Shown here in pieces: positions 56,861 through 64,000 of a DNA stretch of 64,000 nt (the stretch's first letter is position 1; each line of letters begins with the position of its first letter). Both the position numbers and the translations under genes were made by a program. The DNA is from G963717155 sp963717155 (GTDB taxonomy: Bacteria; Actinomycetota; Thermoleophilia; Gaiellales; JALYLC01). The stretch is taken from NCBI GenBank assembly GCA_963717155.1, contig OY970326.1, positions 2,852,001 to 2,916,000 on the forward strand, read 5' to 3'. The notes below the pieces were generated by a model, which was not told where the DNA came from, did not search any database, and worked only from the letters and a program-made list of their open reading frames with translations.

Positions 56861-58411
56861 ATGCAACGCTCGGACTCGGTGTCCGACAGCCAGGATCTCG
56901 CGAGCTTCGGTTACCGGCAGGAGCTGCACCGAACGCTCGGAACGTTTTCTTCCTTCGCAGCCGGCTTCTCGTACATCTCGATCCTCACCGGCATGTTCCA
57001 GCTGTTCGGCTTCGGCTTCGGGTTCGGCGGCCCGGCCTTCTGGTGGAGCTGGATCCTCGTGTTCTTCGGTCAGTTCATGATCGCGCTCTGCTTCGCCGAG
57101 CTCGCTGCTCGCTACCCGATCGCGGGCTCGGTGTACCAGTGGTCGAAGCAGGTCTCGAGCCAGGCCGTCTCCTGGTTCGCCGGCTGGATCATGCTGATCG
57201 CGTCGATCGTGACCGTTGCGGCCGTCGCGATCGCGTGGCAGATCATCCTCCCCCAGATCTCCTCGACGTTCCAGTTCGTCGGCGACGGCACCGGCAAGTA
57301 CGACTTCGCCGAGAACGCCGTGATCCTCGGTCTCATCCTCATCACGTTCACGACGATCATCAACATCCTCGGCGTGCGTCTCATGTCGCGCATCAACAAC
57401 GTCGGCGTGATCGCCGAGCTGGTCGGGGCCGTCGCGCTGATCATCCTGCTCGCCGTGCACGCGACGCGCGGACCGGATGTCGTCACCGAGACATTCGGCA
57501 AGGGGCCCGGGCTTCCGGGCTACAACGCGCTCGGCTACGGCGCGGCGTTCCTGATCGGCGCGATCATGCCCGCCTACGTGATGTACGGCTTCGACACGGC
57601 GGGCTCGCTCGCCGAGGAGACGAACGATCCTCGCCGTCGTGCGCCGAAGGCGATCCTGATGGCGCTCGGTGCGGCCGGCGTCGCCGGCATGCTCCTCCTG
57701 CTGTTCGCGCTCATGGCCGCGCCGAACCTGCACAACCCGGAAGTCACGACGGGCGGGCTGCCATACATCGTGAAGAGCGTGCTGGGAGACACGGCCGGCG
57801 ACATCCTGCTGTGGGACGTCGTGGTCGCGATCACCGTGTGCTGCCTCGCGATCCACACCGCGTCCATCCGCATGATGTTCTCGATGGCGCGTGACAATGC
57901 GCTTCCGGGCAGCGGCTACATCGCCAAGGTCTCGGAGAAGTCGCGCACGCCGATCGTGCCGTCGATCATCGTCGGCCTGCTCGCCATGCTGATCCTGCTC
58001 GTGAACGTCCGCCAGACGCAGATCTTCACCGTCGTGACCGGCGTCGCGATCGTCATGATCTACCTCGCCTACCTGTGCGTGACCACCCCGCTGCTGCTGC
58101 GCCGGATCGGGGGCTGGGACGCGCTCAAGGCGAAGGACGGGCTCTTCTCCCTGGGCGGGGCCGGTCTGCTGGTGAATGCCCTCGCGGTCGCATACGGCGC
58201 CCTGATGGCGATCAACATCGGATGGCCGCGAACCGAGATCTACGGTGCCGGAAACTACCGGTGGGGCGGCATCATCTTCATCGTCGGCGTGATCGCGGTC
58301 GGTGCGATCTACTACGCCGCGGTCGGCAGGAACAACATCGGCGTGCTGGACACGCACAGCATCGACGCCGCCGAGGCAGAGCTCGCACCCCAGGCGTTCG
58401 GGGGCCCCTGA
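56861..58411 (+). CDS. APC-superfamily amino acid/amine permease
   Basis: A 516-residue transporter with about 12 membrane segments. The N-terminal soluble part (D-L-A-S-F-G-Y-R-Q-E-L-H-R-T-L) resembles the APC subfamily used for amines and amino acids. F-S-S-F-A-A-G-F-S-Y-I-S-I lies in span 1, and I-A-G-S-V-Y-Q-W-S-K is the sequence after span 2. Y-G-F-D-T-A-G-S-L-A-E-E-T-N-D-P-R-R-R-A-P is the conserved loop in APC permeases. The ATG at 56861 follows GGAGGAGGG. It converges with the MIO-less lyase gene (46-bp gap), so it is not co-transcribed with it but is a candidate importer for the same substrate; this is inference. Confidence 0.9.
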   Translation: MQRSDSVSDSQDLASFGYRQELHRTLGTFSSFAAGFSYISILTGMFQLFGFGFGFGGPAFWWSWILVFFGQFMIALCFAELAARYPIAGSVYQWSKQVSSQAVSWFAGWIMLIASIVTVAAVAIAWQIILPQISSTFQFVGDGTGKYDFAENAVILGLILITFTTIINILGVRLMSRINNVGVIAELVGAVALIILLAVHATRGPDVVTETFGKGPGLPGYNALGYGAAFLIGAIMPAYVMYGFDTAGSLAEETNDPRRRAPKAILMALGAAGVAGMLLLLFALMAAPNLHNPEVTTGGLPYIVKSVLGDTAGDILLWDVVVAITVCCLAIHTASIRMMFSMARDNALPGSGYIAKVSEKSRTPIVPSIIVGLLAMLILLVNVRQTQIFTVVTGVAIVMIYLAYLCVTTPLLLRRIGGWDALKAKDGLFSLGGAGLLVNALAVAYGALMAINIGWPRTEIYGAGNYRWGGIIFIVGVIAVGAIYYAAVGRNNIGVLDTHSIDAAEAELAPQAFGGP

Positions 58412-58457
58412 CTCGCTGCCGGGGGCGCGGGAGATCCTTCCGCGCTCCCGGCCTCAC

Positions 58458-59942
58458 TCAGGGCCGGGCGGCGAGGGCGCGCTCGAGCTCGCCGAGGTCG
58501 CCCGTCGGCGCCTCCCCGGCGCGGCAGAACGGGACGTGCTCGCGCACGAGCGCGTAGACGCGTCGCGTGCCCTCGCCGAGATCGGGGGCTCGCTTGCGCA
58601 GATCGACCGCCTGGGCCGCGCACATCAGCTCGACTGCGGCGATGTAGTTCGCGAGCTGGCTCATCTCCTCGAGTCGCCGCGCGGCGAGCGTCGTCGGGAT
58701 GACCCTGTCCTCGATGCCCTCGGCGGTGCTCGTCGTCGAGAGCTCGAGCGTGGTCGGATGTGCCAGCAGCCGGGCCTCGGCAGCCGCAGCGTTGGCGCCG
58801 TAGACCGTGATCGCGAGCCCGTCCTCGCTCGCGGTGTCGTCCTCGCGCAGCCCCGTCGGCAGGCCGCTGAACCCCGAGTACACCAGCTTGTTCGCGCGCT
58901 CGCACGAGGCGGTCAGCACGTGCGCGAGGGCGAGCCTGACGTAGTCGAGCGTGATCCCGTATGGCACGGAGTCGAAGTTGCCGTTCGAGATGGCGCGCCC
59001 ATCGGGCGCGATCGCCGGGTTGTCGTGCGACGAGACGAGCTCGATCTCGACGATCTCGCGGGCGTGTGCGAGCGCCGTGCGGGCCGCGCCGTGCGTCTGC
59101 GGAACGATGCGCATCGTGAGCGGGTCCTGCAGGTGGCGGTGCAGCTCGCCCGTCAGCAGCACGCCGCCGGCGAGCAGCTCCTGCATCCGCGCGATGGTCT
59201 CCCTCGAGCCGGGGAGCGGACGGGCCTCGCCGACCGCGGGGTCGAGCGCCTGCACGTTGCCGAGCATGCCCTCGAACGTCAGCGCGGCCGCCTCGTCGAA
59301 GCGATCGAGCAGCGCCGACACGCGGTGCAGCGCAAGCGCAGTCCAGCCGAGCGTGAACGCGTTCGAGTTGACGAACGCGAGGCTCTCCTTGGGGCGCGGA
59401 CGCCACGGCTGCAGTCCGAGCCGGGCCAGCTCCTCGGCGTACTCCCCCTCGCCGACGAGGGCACACGCGAGGTCGGCGAGCGGCCCGAGGTCGGACTGGC
59501 CGAGCGATCCCACGGTGCGCACGCGGGGGGCGAATCCGGCGTTGAGCGCGGCCACGAGGTGGTCGGCGATCTCGAGCCCGACGCCCGACCAGCCGCGGGC
59601 GAACCCGGCGAGCTGCGCGACCATCGCGGCCCGCACAGCGGCCACGGGCGCGTCCGGTCCGGTCCCGGTGCGGTGAGCGCGCAGCAGGAGGCTGTTGAAC
59701 GAGAACTGCTCGTCCGCCCCGACGCGCACGCGCTTCATCGCGCCGACGCCCGTCGTGAGGCCGTACACGCGCTCGTCGCCGGCCAGCAGCTCGTCCGTCG
59801 CGGAACGGGCCGTGGCGATGCGCTCGCGCGCAGCGTCCGAGAGCTCGATGCGCCGGTGCCGCAGCGCGACGTCGGCGAGCTCGTCGATCGCGAGCGCGTC
59901 GTCGAGGACGAGCGGGTCGGTGGCAGCGCGCTCGTCGATCAC
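58458..59942 (-). CDS. Histidine/aromatic ammonia-lyase homologue lacking the MIO motif
   Basis: A 494-residue member of the HAL/PAL family. Family features are conserved: Y-G-L-T-T-G-V-G (near 60), K-E-S-L-A-F-V-N-S-N (usual K-E-G-L-A-L-x-N-G-T), L-Q-D-P-L-T-M-R-I-V-P-Q-T-H-G, S-S-H-D-N-P-A-I and A-E-G-I-E-D. The Ala-Ser-Gly that becomes the MIO cofactor is missing. The usual G-S-x-G-A-S-G-D-L reads G-S-L-G-Q-S-D-L (Q-S-D at 149-151, one residue shorter). It therefore cannot act as an ordinary MIO ammonia-lyase. The HAL homologue ergothionase also works without MIO, by eliminating trimethylamine. The GTG start overlaps the MttB gene. Confidence 0.85.
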   Translation of the reverse strand: MIDERAATDPLVLDDALAIDELADVALRHRRIELSDAARERIATARSATDELLAGDERVYGLTTGVGAMKRVRVGADEQFSFNSLLLRAHRTGTGPDAPVAAVRAAMVAQLAGFARGWSGVGLEIADHLVAALNAGFAPRVRTVGSLGQSDLGPLADLACALVGEGEYAEELARLGLQPWRPRPKESLAFVNSNAFTLGWTALALHRVSALLDRFDEAAALTFEGMLGNVQALDPAVGEARPLPGSRETIARMQELLAGGVLLTGELHRHLQDPLTMRIVPQTHGAARTALAHAREIVEIELVSSHDNPAIAPDGRAISNGNFDSVPYGITLDYVRLALAHVLTASCERANKLVYSGFSGLPTGLREDDTASEDGLAITVYGANAAAAEARLLAHPTTLELSTTSTAEGIEDRVIPTTLAARRLEEMSQLANYIAAVELMCAAQAVDLRKRAPDLGEGTRRVYALVREHVPFCRAGEAPTGDLGELERALAARP

Positions 59943-61270
59943 TGGGCAGCCAGCAGCTCAGCCCGGCGCCGGTCGACGTACTCGGCCAGCTCGTCGCGAA
60001 TCCCGTCGTCGAGCGGCGGCGGCTCGTAGCCGTCGATCAGGGTCCGCCACTTTCCCTCTGCACGCGCGGCTGCGTCGAGCGCTCCGTTGTTGCGCCAGCG
60101 ATCGAAGCCCTCGGTGGAGAAGATCATCGGTCGGTAGAAGCACTCGCGGAAGCGCTCGAGGGTGTGCGCGGCACCGAAGAAGTAGCCGCCGTGACCGACC
60201 TCTTCGTGCGCTCCGAAGGCGAGGCTCTCGTCGTCGATCTCGAGCGGGACGAGCTCGAGCTGGAGGATGCGCAGCGCCTCGACGTCGAGCAGGAACTTCT
60301 CGTAGCAGGCGACGAGGCCGGAGTCGAGCCAGCCCGCCGTATGCATCACGAGGTTCGCGCCGGCGAGGAACGCCGGCAGCATCGTGTTCAGCGACTCGAA
60401 CGCGGCCTGTGCATCGGGCGCCTGGCTCGAGGTCAGTCCGCCGCCCCCCGAGCGCCAGAGCAGGCCGTAGCGGCGCGCGATCTGGCCCGAGGCGAGCAAC
60501 CCGATCGCCGACTCGGGTCCGCCGAAGCCCGGCGAGCCCGACTGCATGTTCGAGTGCGAGACGAACGATCCCATGACGACCGGGCATCCCGGCGACACGA
60601 GCTGCGCGAGCGCGATCCCCGTCAGCGCCTCGGCGGTCTGCTGCGCGAGCGACGCGGCGACCGACACGGGGCCCATCGCGCCCATCAGGATGAACGGGGT
60701 GACGACGACGACCTGGCGCGCCTCGGCGAGCGTGAGCAGCGAGTCGAGCATGGCCCGTCGAAACGCAGGGGCGAGTTCGCGTTGATCACGCCGAACAGCG
60801 CCGGGCGTCTCGGCGATCGCGTCGAGCCCTCCGTGCACGATCGCCGCCATCGCGATCGAGTCGGCGCACCCGATCGGGTTGAACTGCGCCGCGGCGAACG
60901 GCTTGTCGGTCTCGGTCGCGAGCAGCAGCTGGAGGTCGAGATGGCGCGTCTCGACGTCCAGATCGGCCGGCTCGCAGATCGGGTAGCCGGGCGTGTCGAG
61001 CTCGTCGATCACCTGCGTGAGGCGCACGAAGTTCCGGAAGTCGTCGACCGTGGCGTTCCGCCGGACGCCGGCCTCTCGCACGAAGGGCGCGCTCTGACAC
61101 GCGCAGAAGGCCATGCGATCTGCGGCGAACTGCAGGCTGCGACCCTCGCCCCGCCCGCGCAGCACGAACGAGCCCGGTGCCTTGCGCACCTGCTCGAGCA
61201 CCCACTCGGGATCGAACTTCACGACGTCGTCCTCGACGAGCTGGCCGGCCGCGCGGAAGCGCTCGAGCAC
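59939..61270 (-). CDS. MttB-family (trimethylamine/betaine) corrinoid methyltransferase, non-pyrrolysine
   Basis: A 443-residue protein from GTG 61270, of the MttB/COG5598 TIM-barrel family. Recognisable segments are F-C-A-C-Q-S-A-P-F-V, C-E-P-A-D-L-D-V, F-N-P-I-G-C-A-D-S, G-A-M-G-P-V-S-V-A-A, G-S-F-V-S-H-S-N-M-Q-S-G-S-P and the late E-V-G-H-G-G-Y-F-F-G. No internal TAG is present, so it is a non-pyrrolysine homologue, like those that demethylate betaines. The family coding character extends upstream to about 61357 (L-L-S-E-S-S-L-I-A-L-E-R-G-W-Q), where only CTG is available and TAG stands at 61372-61370. It is coupled by a 4-bp overlap to the MIO-less lyase. No corrinoid protein gene is in the window. 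Confidence 0.82.
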   Translation of the reverse strand: MLERFRAAGQLVEDDVVKFDPEWVLEQVRKAPGSFVLRGRGEGRSLQFAADRMAFCACQSAPFVREAGVRRNATVDDFRNFVRLTQVIDELDTPGYPICEPADLDVETRHLDLQLLLATETDKPFAAAQFNPIGCADSIAMAAIVHGGLDAIAETPGAVRRDQRELAPAFRRAMLDSLLTLAEARQVVVVTPFILMGAMGPVSVAASLAQQTAEALTGIALAQLVSPGCPVVMGSFVSHSNMQSGSPGFGGPESAIGLLASGQIARRYGLLWRSGGGGLTSSQAPDAQAAFESLNTMLPAFLAGANLVMHTAGWLDSGLVACYEKFLLDVEALRILQLELVPLEIDDESLAFGAHEEVGHGGYFFGAAHTLERFRECFYRPMIFSTEGFDRWRNNGALDAAARAEGKWRTLIDGYEPPPLDDGIRDELAEYVDRRRAELLAAQ

Positions 61271-61458
61271 GCCCTCGTGCTGGAACTGGACTCCGATCTC
61301 GGAGACGAGGCGCTGCCAGCCGCGCTCGAGCGCGATGAGACTCGACTCGGAGAGCAGCTCGACGTGCTGCTAGACGACGTTCGAACACGCTGAGAGTGTA
61401 CGCTCGGCCGGGCGATCTAGAGCTCGAGCCGCGTCCACGCATCGTCGTGGCCGGGCGG

Positions 61459-62355
61459 TCACGCCCGAACGAGTCGGGGTCGGTGCCGAGAGCCACAGCG
61501 CAGGTCGAGCGCGATGCGCTGCACTCCGACGGTCAGCGGGAAGATCGAGAGCTGCTCGGGCAGCCCGTGCTCGACGAGCCGCGTCACGTCGACACCGAAG
61601 CGGTCGGCCGCGTCGCCGATCTCGTTGACGCGATCCGCGCCAGGCCCGCCGCCGTCGAGCACCACGAGGGCATCACCGGGCCGCAGCGCGACCGCGGGCC
61701 CATGCAGGAGCTGCTCCGCGGAGAGCCCCTCCGTCGCGACGTACGAGGTCTCCCGCGCCTTCAGCGCACCCTCCGCCGCCGTCCACGCGTTCGTTCCCGC
61801 GCCTGTGAACTCGAGCAGCCTCGCGGGGGGTTTCACGGCGGGAGCGGGCCGGCCGAGGGCCTGCGCGACGGCATCGGGCACGTCCTCGAGCCCATCGAGC
61901 TCGGCCCCGAGCGCGCGGGCCAGCTGCCCGAGGCGCATGAGACGCCCGAGGTGGCTCGCGGTGAAGGCCGAGCTGCGCTCGGGTGCCACGGTCTCGATAT
62001 CGCCACCCGCTCCGATCCCCGAGATCACGACGGTGCGGATCTCGCTGCGGCGAGCCTCGTCGCGCGCGATCGTCGTGTAGCGCTTGCTGTTGCGGTGCGA
62101 GAGCACGACAAGGGCGTCGCCGGCCGCCGCCGTCGGGCCGCCCGTCGCGGCGGCGAACGGCTCGATCGCCCACGCCTCGCGACCGGCCAGACGCAACAGG
62201 TACGCGCCGTGGTTGGCCGCGTGGTAGCTCGTACCGGTGCCGGCGAGAAGGATGCGCCGGGCGCCGCGAATGCGGGTGGCGGCGCTCTCGACGGGTTCCG
62301 GGTCGGCGAGGATGCGCGCGAGCTCGGACGGCTGCGAGGCCATCGCCTCGTGCAT
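61459..62355 (-). CDS. SIS-domain sugar-isomerase-like protein with shifted C-terminus
   Basis: A 298-residue protein with two SIS (phosphosugar-binding) domains, at about 20-160 and 175-275. The motifs I-L-L-A-G-T-G-T-S-Y-H-A-A and L-V-V-L-S-H-R-N-S-K-R-Y-T are in domain 1, and F-T-G-A-G-T-N-A-W-T-A-A-E-G-A-L-K and S-A-E-Q-L-L-H-G-P in domain 2, as in GlmS/AgaS-type proteins. The GlmS-family ending A-L-G-x-D-P-D appears in the next frame (A-L-G-T-D-P-D-S-F-G-R-D), so a one-base shift near 61490 has replaced the last residues. ATG 62343 is an alternative start. It lies 102-189 bp upstream of the MttB gene. Confidence 0.82.
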   Translation of the reverse strand: MHEAMASQPSELARILADPEPVESAATRIRGARRILLAGTGTSYHAANHGAYLLRLAGREAWAIEPFAAATGGPTAAAGDALVVLSHRNSKRYTTIARDEARRSEIRTVVISGIGAGGDIETVAPERSSAFTASHLGRLMRLGQLARALGAELDGLEDVPDAVAQALGRPAPAVKPPARLLEFTGAGTNAWTAAEGALKARETSYVATEGLSAEQLLHGPAVALRPGDALVVLDGGGPGADRVNEIGDAADRFGVDVTRLVEHGLPEQLSIFPLTVGVQRIALDLRCGSRHRPRLVRA

Positions 62356-62406
62356 TGCGGAGTGTGCGCACCTGGCATGGTGGGAGAGACTAGTGGAGGG
62401 GAGCGG

Positions 62407-63105
62407 ATGCACGAGACGCCGGAAGCACGCTGCACTGGAAGCCGGCCCGCCGCCCCGCGCGGGCGCCACTCGAGGGAGCGCTCGTACGACTCGAGCCGGT
62501 CGATCCCGCCCGGCACCTGGCGCCGCTGTTCGCGGCCGCGAGCGAACCCGGCGATCTGGCGGTACCTGCCAACCGGGCCCTATCGCGACGAGGCGCCGTT
62601 CGCGGCGCTGCTCGACTCGTACGCGGCGTCGGACGATCCGCTGTTCTTCACGATCGTCGACCTGCGCGACGAGCAGCCGGCGGGCATCGCGAGCTACCTG
62701 CGCATCACGCCCGAGCACGGCGTGATCGAGATCGGCCACATCTGGTTCGGGCAGCGCCTGCAGCGCACCCGGCAGGCGACCGAGGCGATCTTCCTGCTCG
62801 CCCGCCACGTGTTCGACGACCTCGGCTACCGGCGACTCGAGTGGAAGTGCAACGCGAGGAACGAGGCGTCACGCAGGGCGGCCGACCGCTTCGGGTTCAG
62901 CTTCGAGGGCATCTTCCGGCAGCACATGGTGATCAAGGACGAGAACAGGGACAGCGCCTGGTACTCGATGCTCGACGGCGAGTGGCCCGGGATACGCGCC
63001 GGATTCGAGCGCTGGCTCGGCGCCGGCGAACTTCGATCCCGACGGGCGCCAGCGCCGGCGCCTCTCCGAGCTCCGGACGGAGACGCCCGGACCGCTGTAG
63101 GCTGA
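62407..63105 (+). CDS. GNAT acetyltransferase (RimJ/RimL-like) with two frame breaks near its start
   Basis: A 232-residue frame from the ATG at 62407, which follows a good ribosome site (GGAGGGGAG). From residue about 46 (I-W-R-Y-L-P-T-G-P-Y) it is a clear GNAT: H-I-W-F-G, L-G-Y-R-R-L-E-W-K-C-N-A-R-N-E-A-S, and F-S-F-E-G-I-F-R-Q-H-M. Before that, the natural N-terminal strand L-E-G-A-L-V-R-L-E-P-V-D-P-A-R-H-L lies in another frame (62430-62540). Two compensating shifts, near 62425-62435 and 62535-62545, would explain this. It is divergent from the SIS gene (51 bp). Function not assignable. Confidence 0.75.
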   Translation: MHETPEARCTGSRPAAPRGRHSRERSYDSSRSIPPGTWRRCSRPRANPAIWRYLPTGPYRDEAPFAALLDSYAASDDPLFFTIVDLRDEQPAGIASYLRITPEHGVIEIGHIWFGQRLQRTRQATEAIFLLARHVFDDLGYRRLEWKCNARNEASRRAADRFGFSFEGIFRQHMVIKDENRDSAWYSMLDGEWPGIRAGFERWLGAGELRSRRAPAPAPLRAPDGDARTAVG

Positions 63106-63181
63106 GAGAAGTGATTTCTGCAACTACTAGTGGACTCGTGCACGTCGGGGGTCCCGCCGCCTCGCCGCATCTGCGGCGTTG

Positions 63182-64000
63182 ATGGCGGAGCTACTGGCCC
63201 TGATCCGGCGGCGCTTCCCCGGGCTGACCACGACACGCGTGGTCGACGGGCTCATGATCGCGATCGGCCTCGGGACCCTCGTCTGGGTCTTCGCGCTGGA
63301 TCGGGGGCTTCGCGCAAGCGGAGAGCTGCTCGCCGAGTCCTCCCTGCTGATCGTCCTGATCATCGTCGTGCGCCTGGCCAACGTCGCGCGCACCGCGCAC
63401 GGGAACCGCAACCGCGCGCACGCGCTCGCAGCGGTCGGCGCCACACTCGTCACCGCCACGAACCGGCGAGCGATCTACGATGCGACGCTGGTCGCGGCCA
63501 CCGAGCTGGCCGGGCCCGACTACGTCGTCGTGCTCTGGGAGCTCGGCGAGGATGGCGATGACCTCCCGCTGGTCGCCACGAGCATCCCGCAGAACCGGCC
63601 CGCATTCGGGCTCCTGGACTTCGACGAGCCGGTCCGGACAGAGCTCCTTGCCGGGCACGCCGTCGACACGCACCTCGGGCTTCTCATCCCGCTCGTCGCA
63701 CACGATGTGCTGATCGGGCTGATGGGAATCGAAGGGACGCGAATCTCCTCGCCCGCCCGCGCCATGCTCGGGTCGCTCGCGTACCAGGCCGCGCTCGCGC
63801 TCGAGAGCGCCGCGCTCAGCGAGAACCTCATGCGTCGCGAGAGCGAGGCCCGCCTGGGCTCGCTCGTGCGGAACTCCAGCGAGCTCGTGCTGATCGTCGA
63901 CCCCGACACGACGATCACGTACGTGAGTCCGGCCGTCAAGCGGGTGCTCGGCCGCGCCGCCGAGGACGTCACGGGCCGCAGGCTGTCGGACATGATGATG
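63182..64000 (+). CDS. GAF/PAS sensor protein (truncated by window end)
   Basis: 273 residues are visible and the frame continues past the window. Two hydrophobic segments (about 22-42 and 52-66) place it in the membrane. A GAF-like domain covers about 75-220, including G-A-T-L-V-T-A-T-N-R-R-A-I-Y-D-A and V-V-V-L-W-E-L-G. A PAS domain starts near 228 (L-V-R-N-S-S-E-L-V-L-I-V-D, then Y-V-S-P-A-V-K-R-V-L-G). PAS domains in this order usually precede a kinase, phosphatase or GGDEF output, which would be outside. ATG 63182 was used; TTG at 63179 is adjacent. An in-frame TAG at 63128 limits the start. Confidence 0.85.
   Translation, partial: MAELLALIRRRFPGLTTTRVVDGLMIAIGLGTLVWVFALDRGLRASGELLAESSLLIVLIIVVRLANVARTAHGNRNRAHALAAVGATLVTATNRRAIYDATLVAATELAGPDYVVVLWELGEDGDDLPLVATSIPQNRPAFGLLDFDEPVRTELLAGHAVDTHLGLLIPLVAHDVLIGLMGIEGTRISSPARAMLGSLAYQAALALESAALSENLMRRESEARLGSLVRNSSELVLIVDPDTTITYVSPAVKRVLGRAAEDVTGRRLSDMMM

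Noticed and set aside
58458..59942. Simple annotation as histidine ammonia-lyase (hutH)
   Set aside because: The Ala-Ser-Gly needed for MIO is absent and no other hut genes are nearby.
61370..61372. TAG before the MttB coding region considered as a pyrrolysine codon
   Set aside because: Pyrrolysine in MttB lies deep inside the protein, not before its N-terminus, and no pyl genes were seen; it is an ordinary upstream stop.
1..64000. CRISPR arrays, insertion sequences, prophage genes, rRNA and tRNA genes
   Set aside because: No regularly spaced repeats, transposase or integrase genes, or recognisable structural RNA sequences were seen by eye; a covariance-model search would be needed to exclude a tRNA fully.

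Overview
The window is high-GC bacterial DNA with dense, mostly 4-bp-overlapping (ATGA/GTGA) operons and many GTG starts. An F420-type luciferase-like monooxygenase pair, TetR/HxlR regulators, an ECF42-type sigma factor and partner-switching proteins point to Actinomycetota, plausibly class Thermoleophilia (Gaiellales/Solirubrobacterales-like). That placement is inference from gene content and codon use; no rRNA or tRNA gene was seen.

Layout. 0-6 kb: housekeeping genes (GNAT, RDD membrane protein, prmA, a DEAD-box RNA helicase divergent from a cold-shock protein, infA with an apparent ATC start, a 7-TM sensor-like protein and a luciferase-like oxidoreductase). 5.8-28.4 kb: a purine catabolism island. 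A leftward operon encodes a BMP-family nucleoside/purine ABC importer plus a secreted beta-propeller. A rightward operon encodes three xanthine dehydrogenase subunits, an 8-oxoguanine/guanine deaminase-like amidohydrolase, an adenine deaminase fused to OHCU decarboxylase, uricase, HIU hydrolase, an allantoate amidohydrolase-type M20 enzyme, allantoinase and a DUF3830 protein. A second BMP-type importer follows, whose binding-protein gene is frameshifted. Together these could import purines or nucleosides and take them to allantoate and ureido products. 28.4-32.3 kb: a membrane-anchored metallophosphatase, an MBL hydrolase/TetR pair with paired operator-like repeats, and small proteins. 32.3-38.1 kb: a hydantoinase (dihydropyrimidinase)/carbamoylase/luciferase-like oxidoreductase operon, a quinone oxidoreductase and a diaminopropionate-ammonia-lyase-like enzyme.

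38.1-42.3 kb: HxlR regulator divergent from a YCII (DGPF)/ECF42 sigma/SDR/DUF2182/DUF899 operon. 42.3-45.5 kb: a partner-switching module (SpoIIE-type phosphatase, STAS antagonist, MEDS-HATPase). 45.9-47.7 kb: an MFS transporter with a probable frameshifted winged-helix tail. 47.7-56 kb: a nine-gene aromatic operon (benzyl-type alcohol and aldehyde dehydrogenases, pcaI, pcaJ, pcaH, pcaG, pcaC, pobA, pcaB) for converting hydroxybenzyl compounds through protocatechuate into the beta-ketoadipate pathway; pcaD and pcaF are not in the window. 56-63 kb: DoxX, an APC permease, then a coupled pair made of a histidine-ammonia-lyase homologue that lacks the Ala-Ser-Gly (MIO) motif and an MttB-family methyltransferase, followed by a SIS-domain protein and a GNAT. 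The window ends inside a GAF/PAS sensor.

The most unusual candidate is the MIO-less lyase/MttB pair, which resembles what would be expected for breakdown of a trimethylammonium betaine such as ergothioneine. Caution: at least four genes (binding protein near 23.69 kb, MFS near 47.37 kb, SIS near 61.49 kb, GNAT at 62.43-62.54 kb) show single-base frame breaks. This suggests residual indel errors in the assembly and weakens any claim, such as the AdeC-UraD fusion or odd start codons, that rests on one base.
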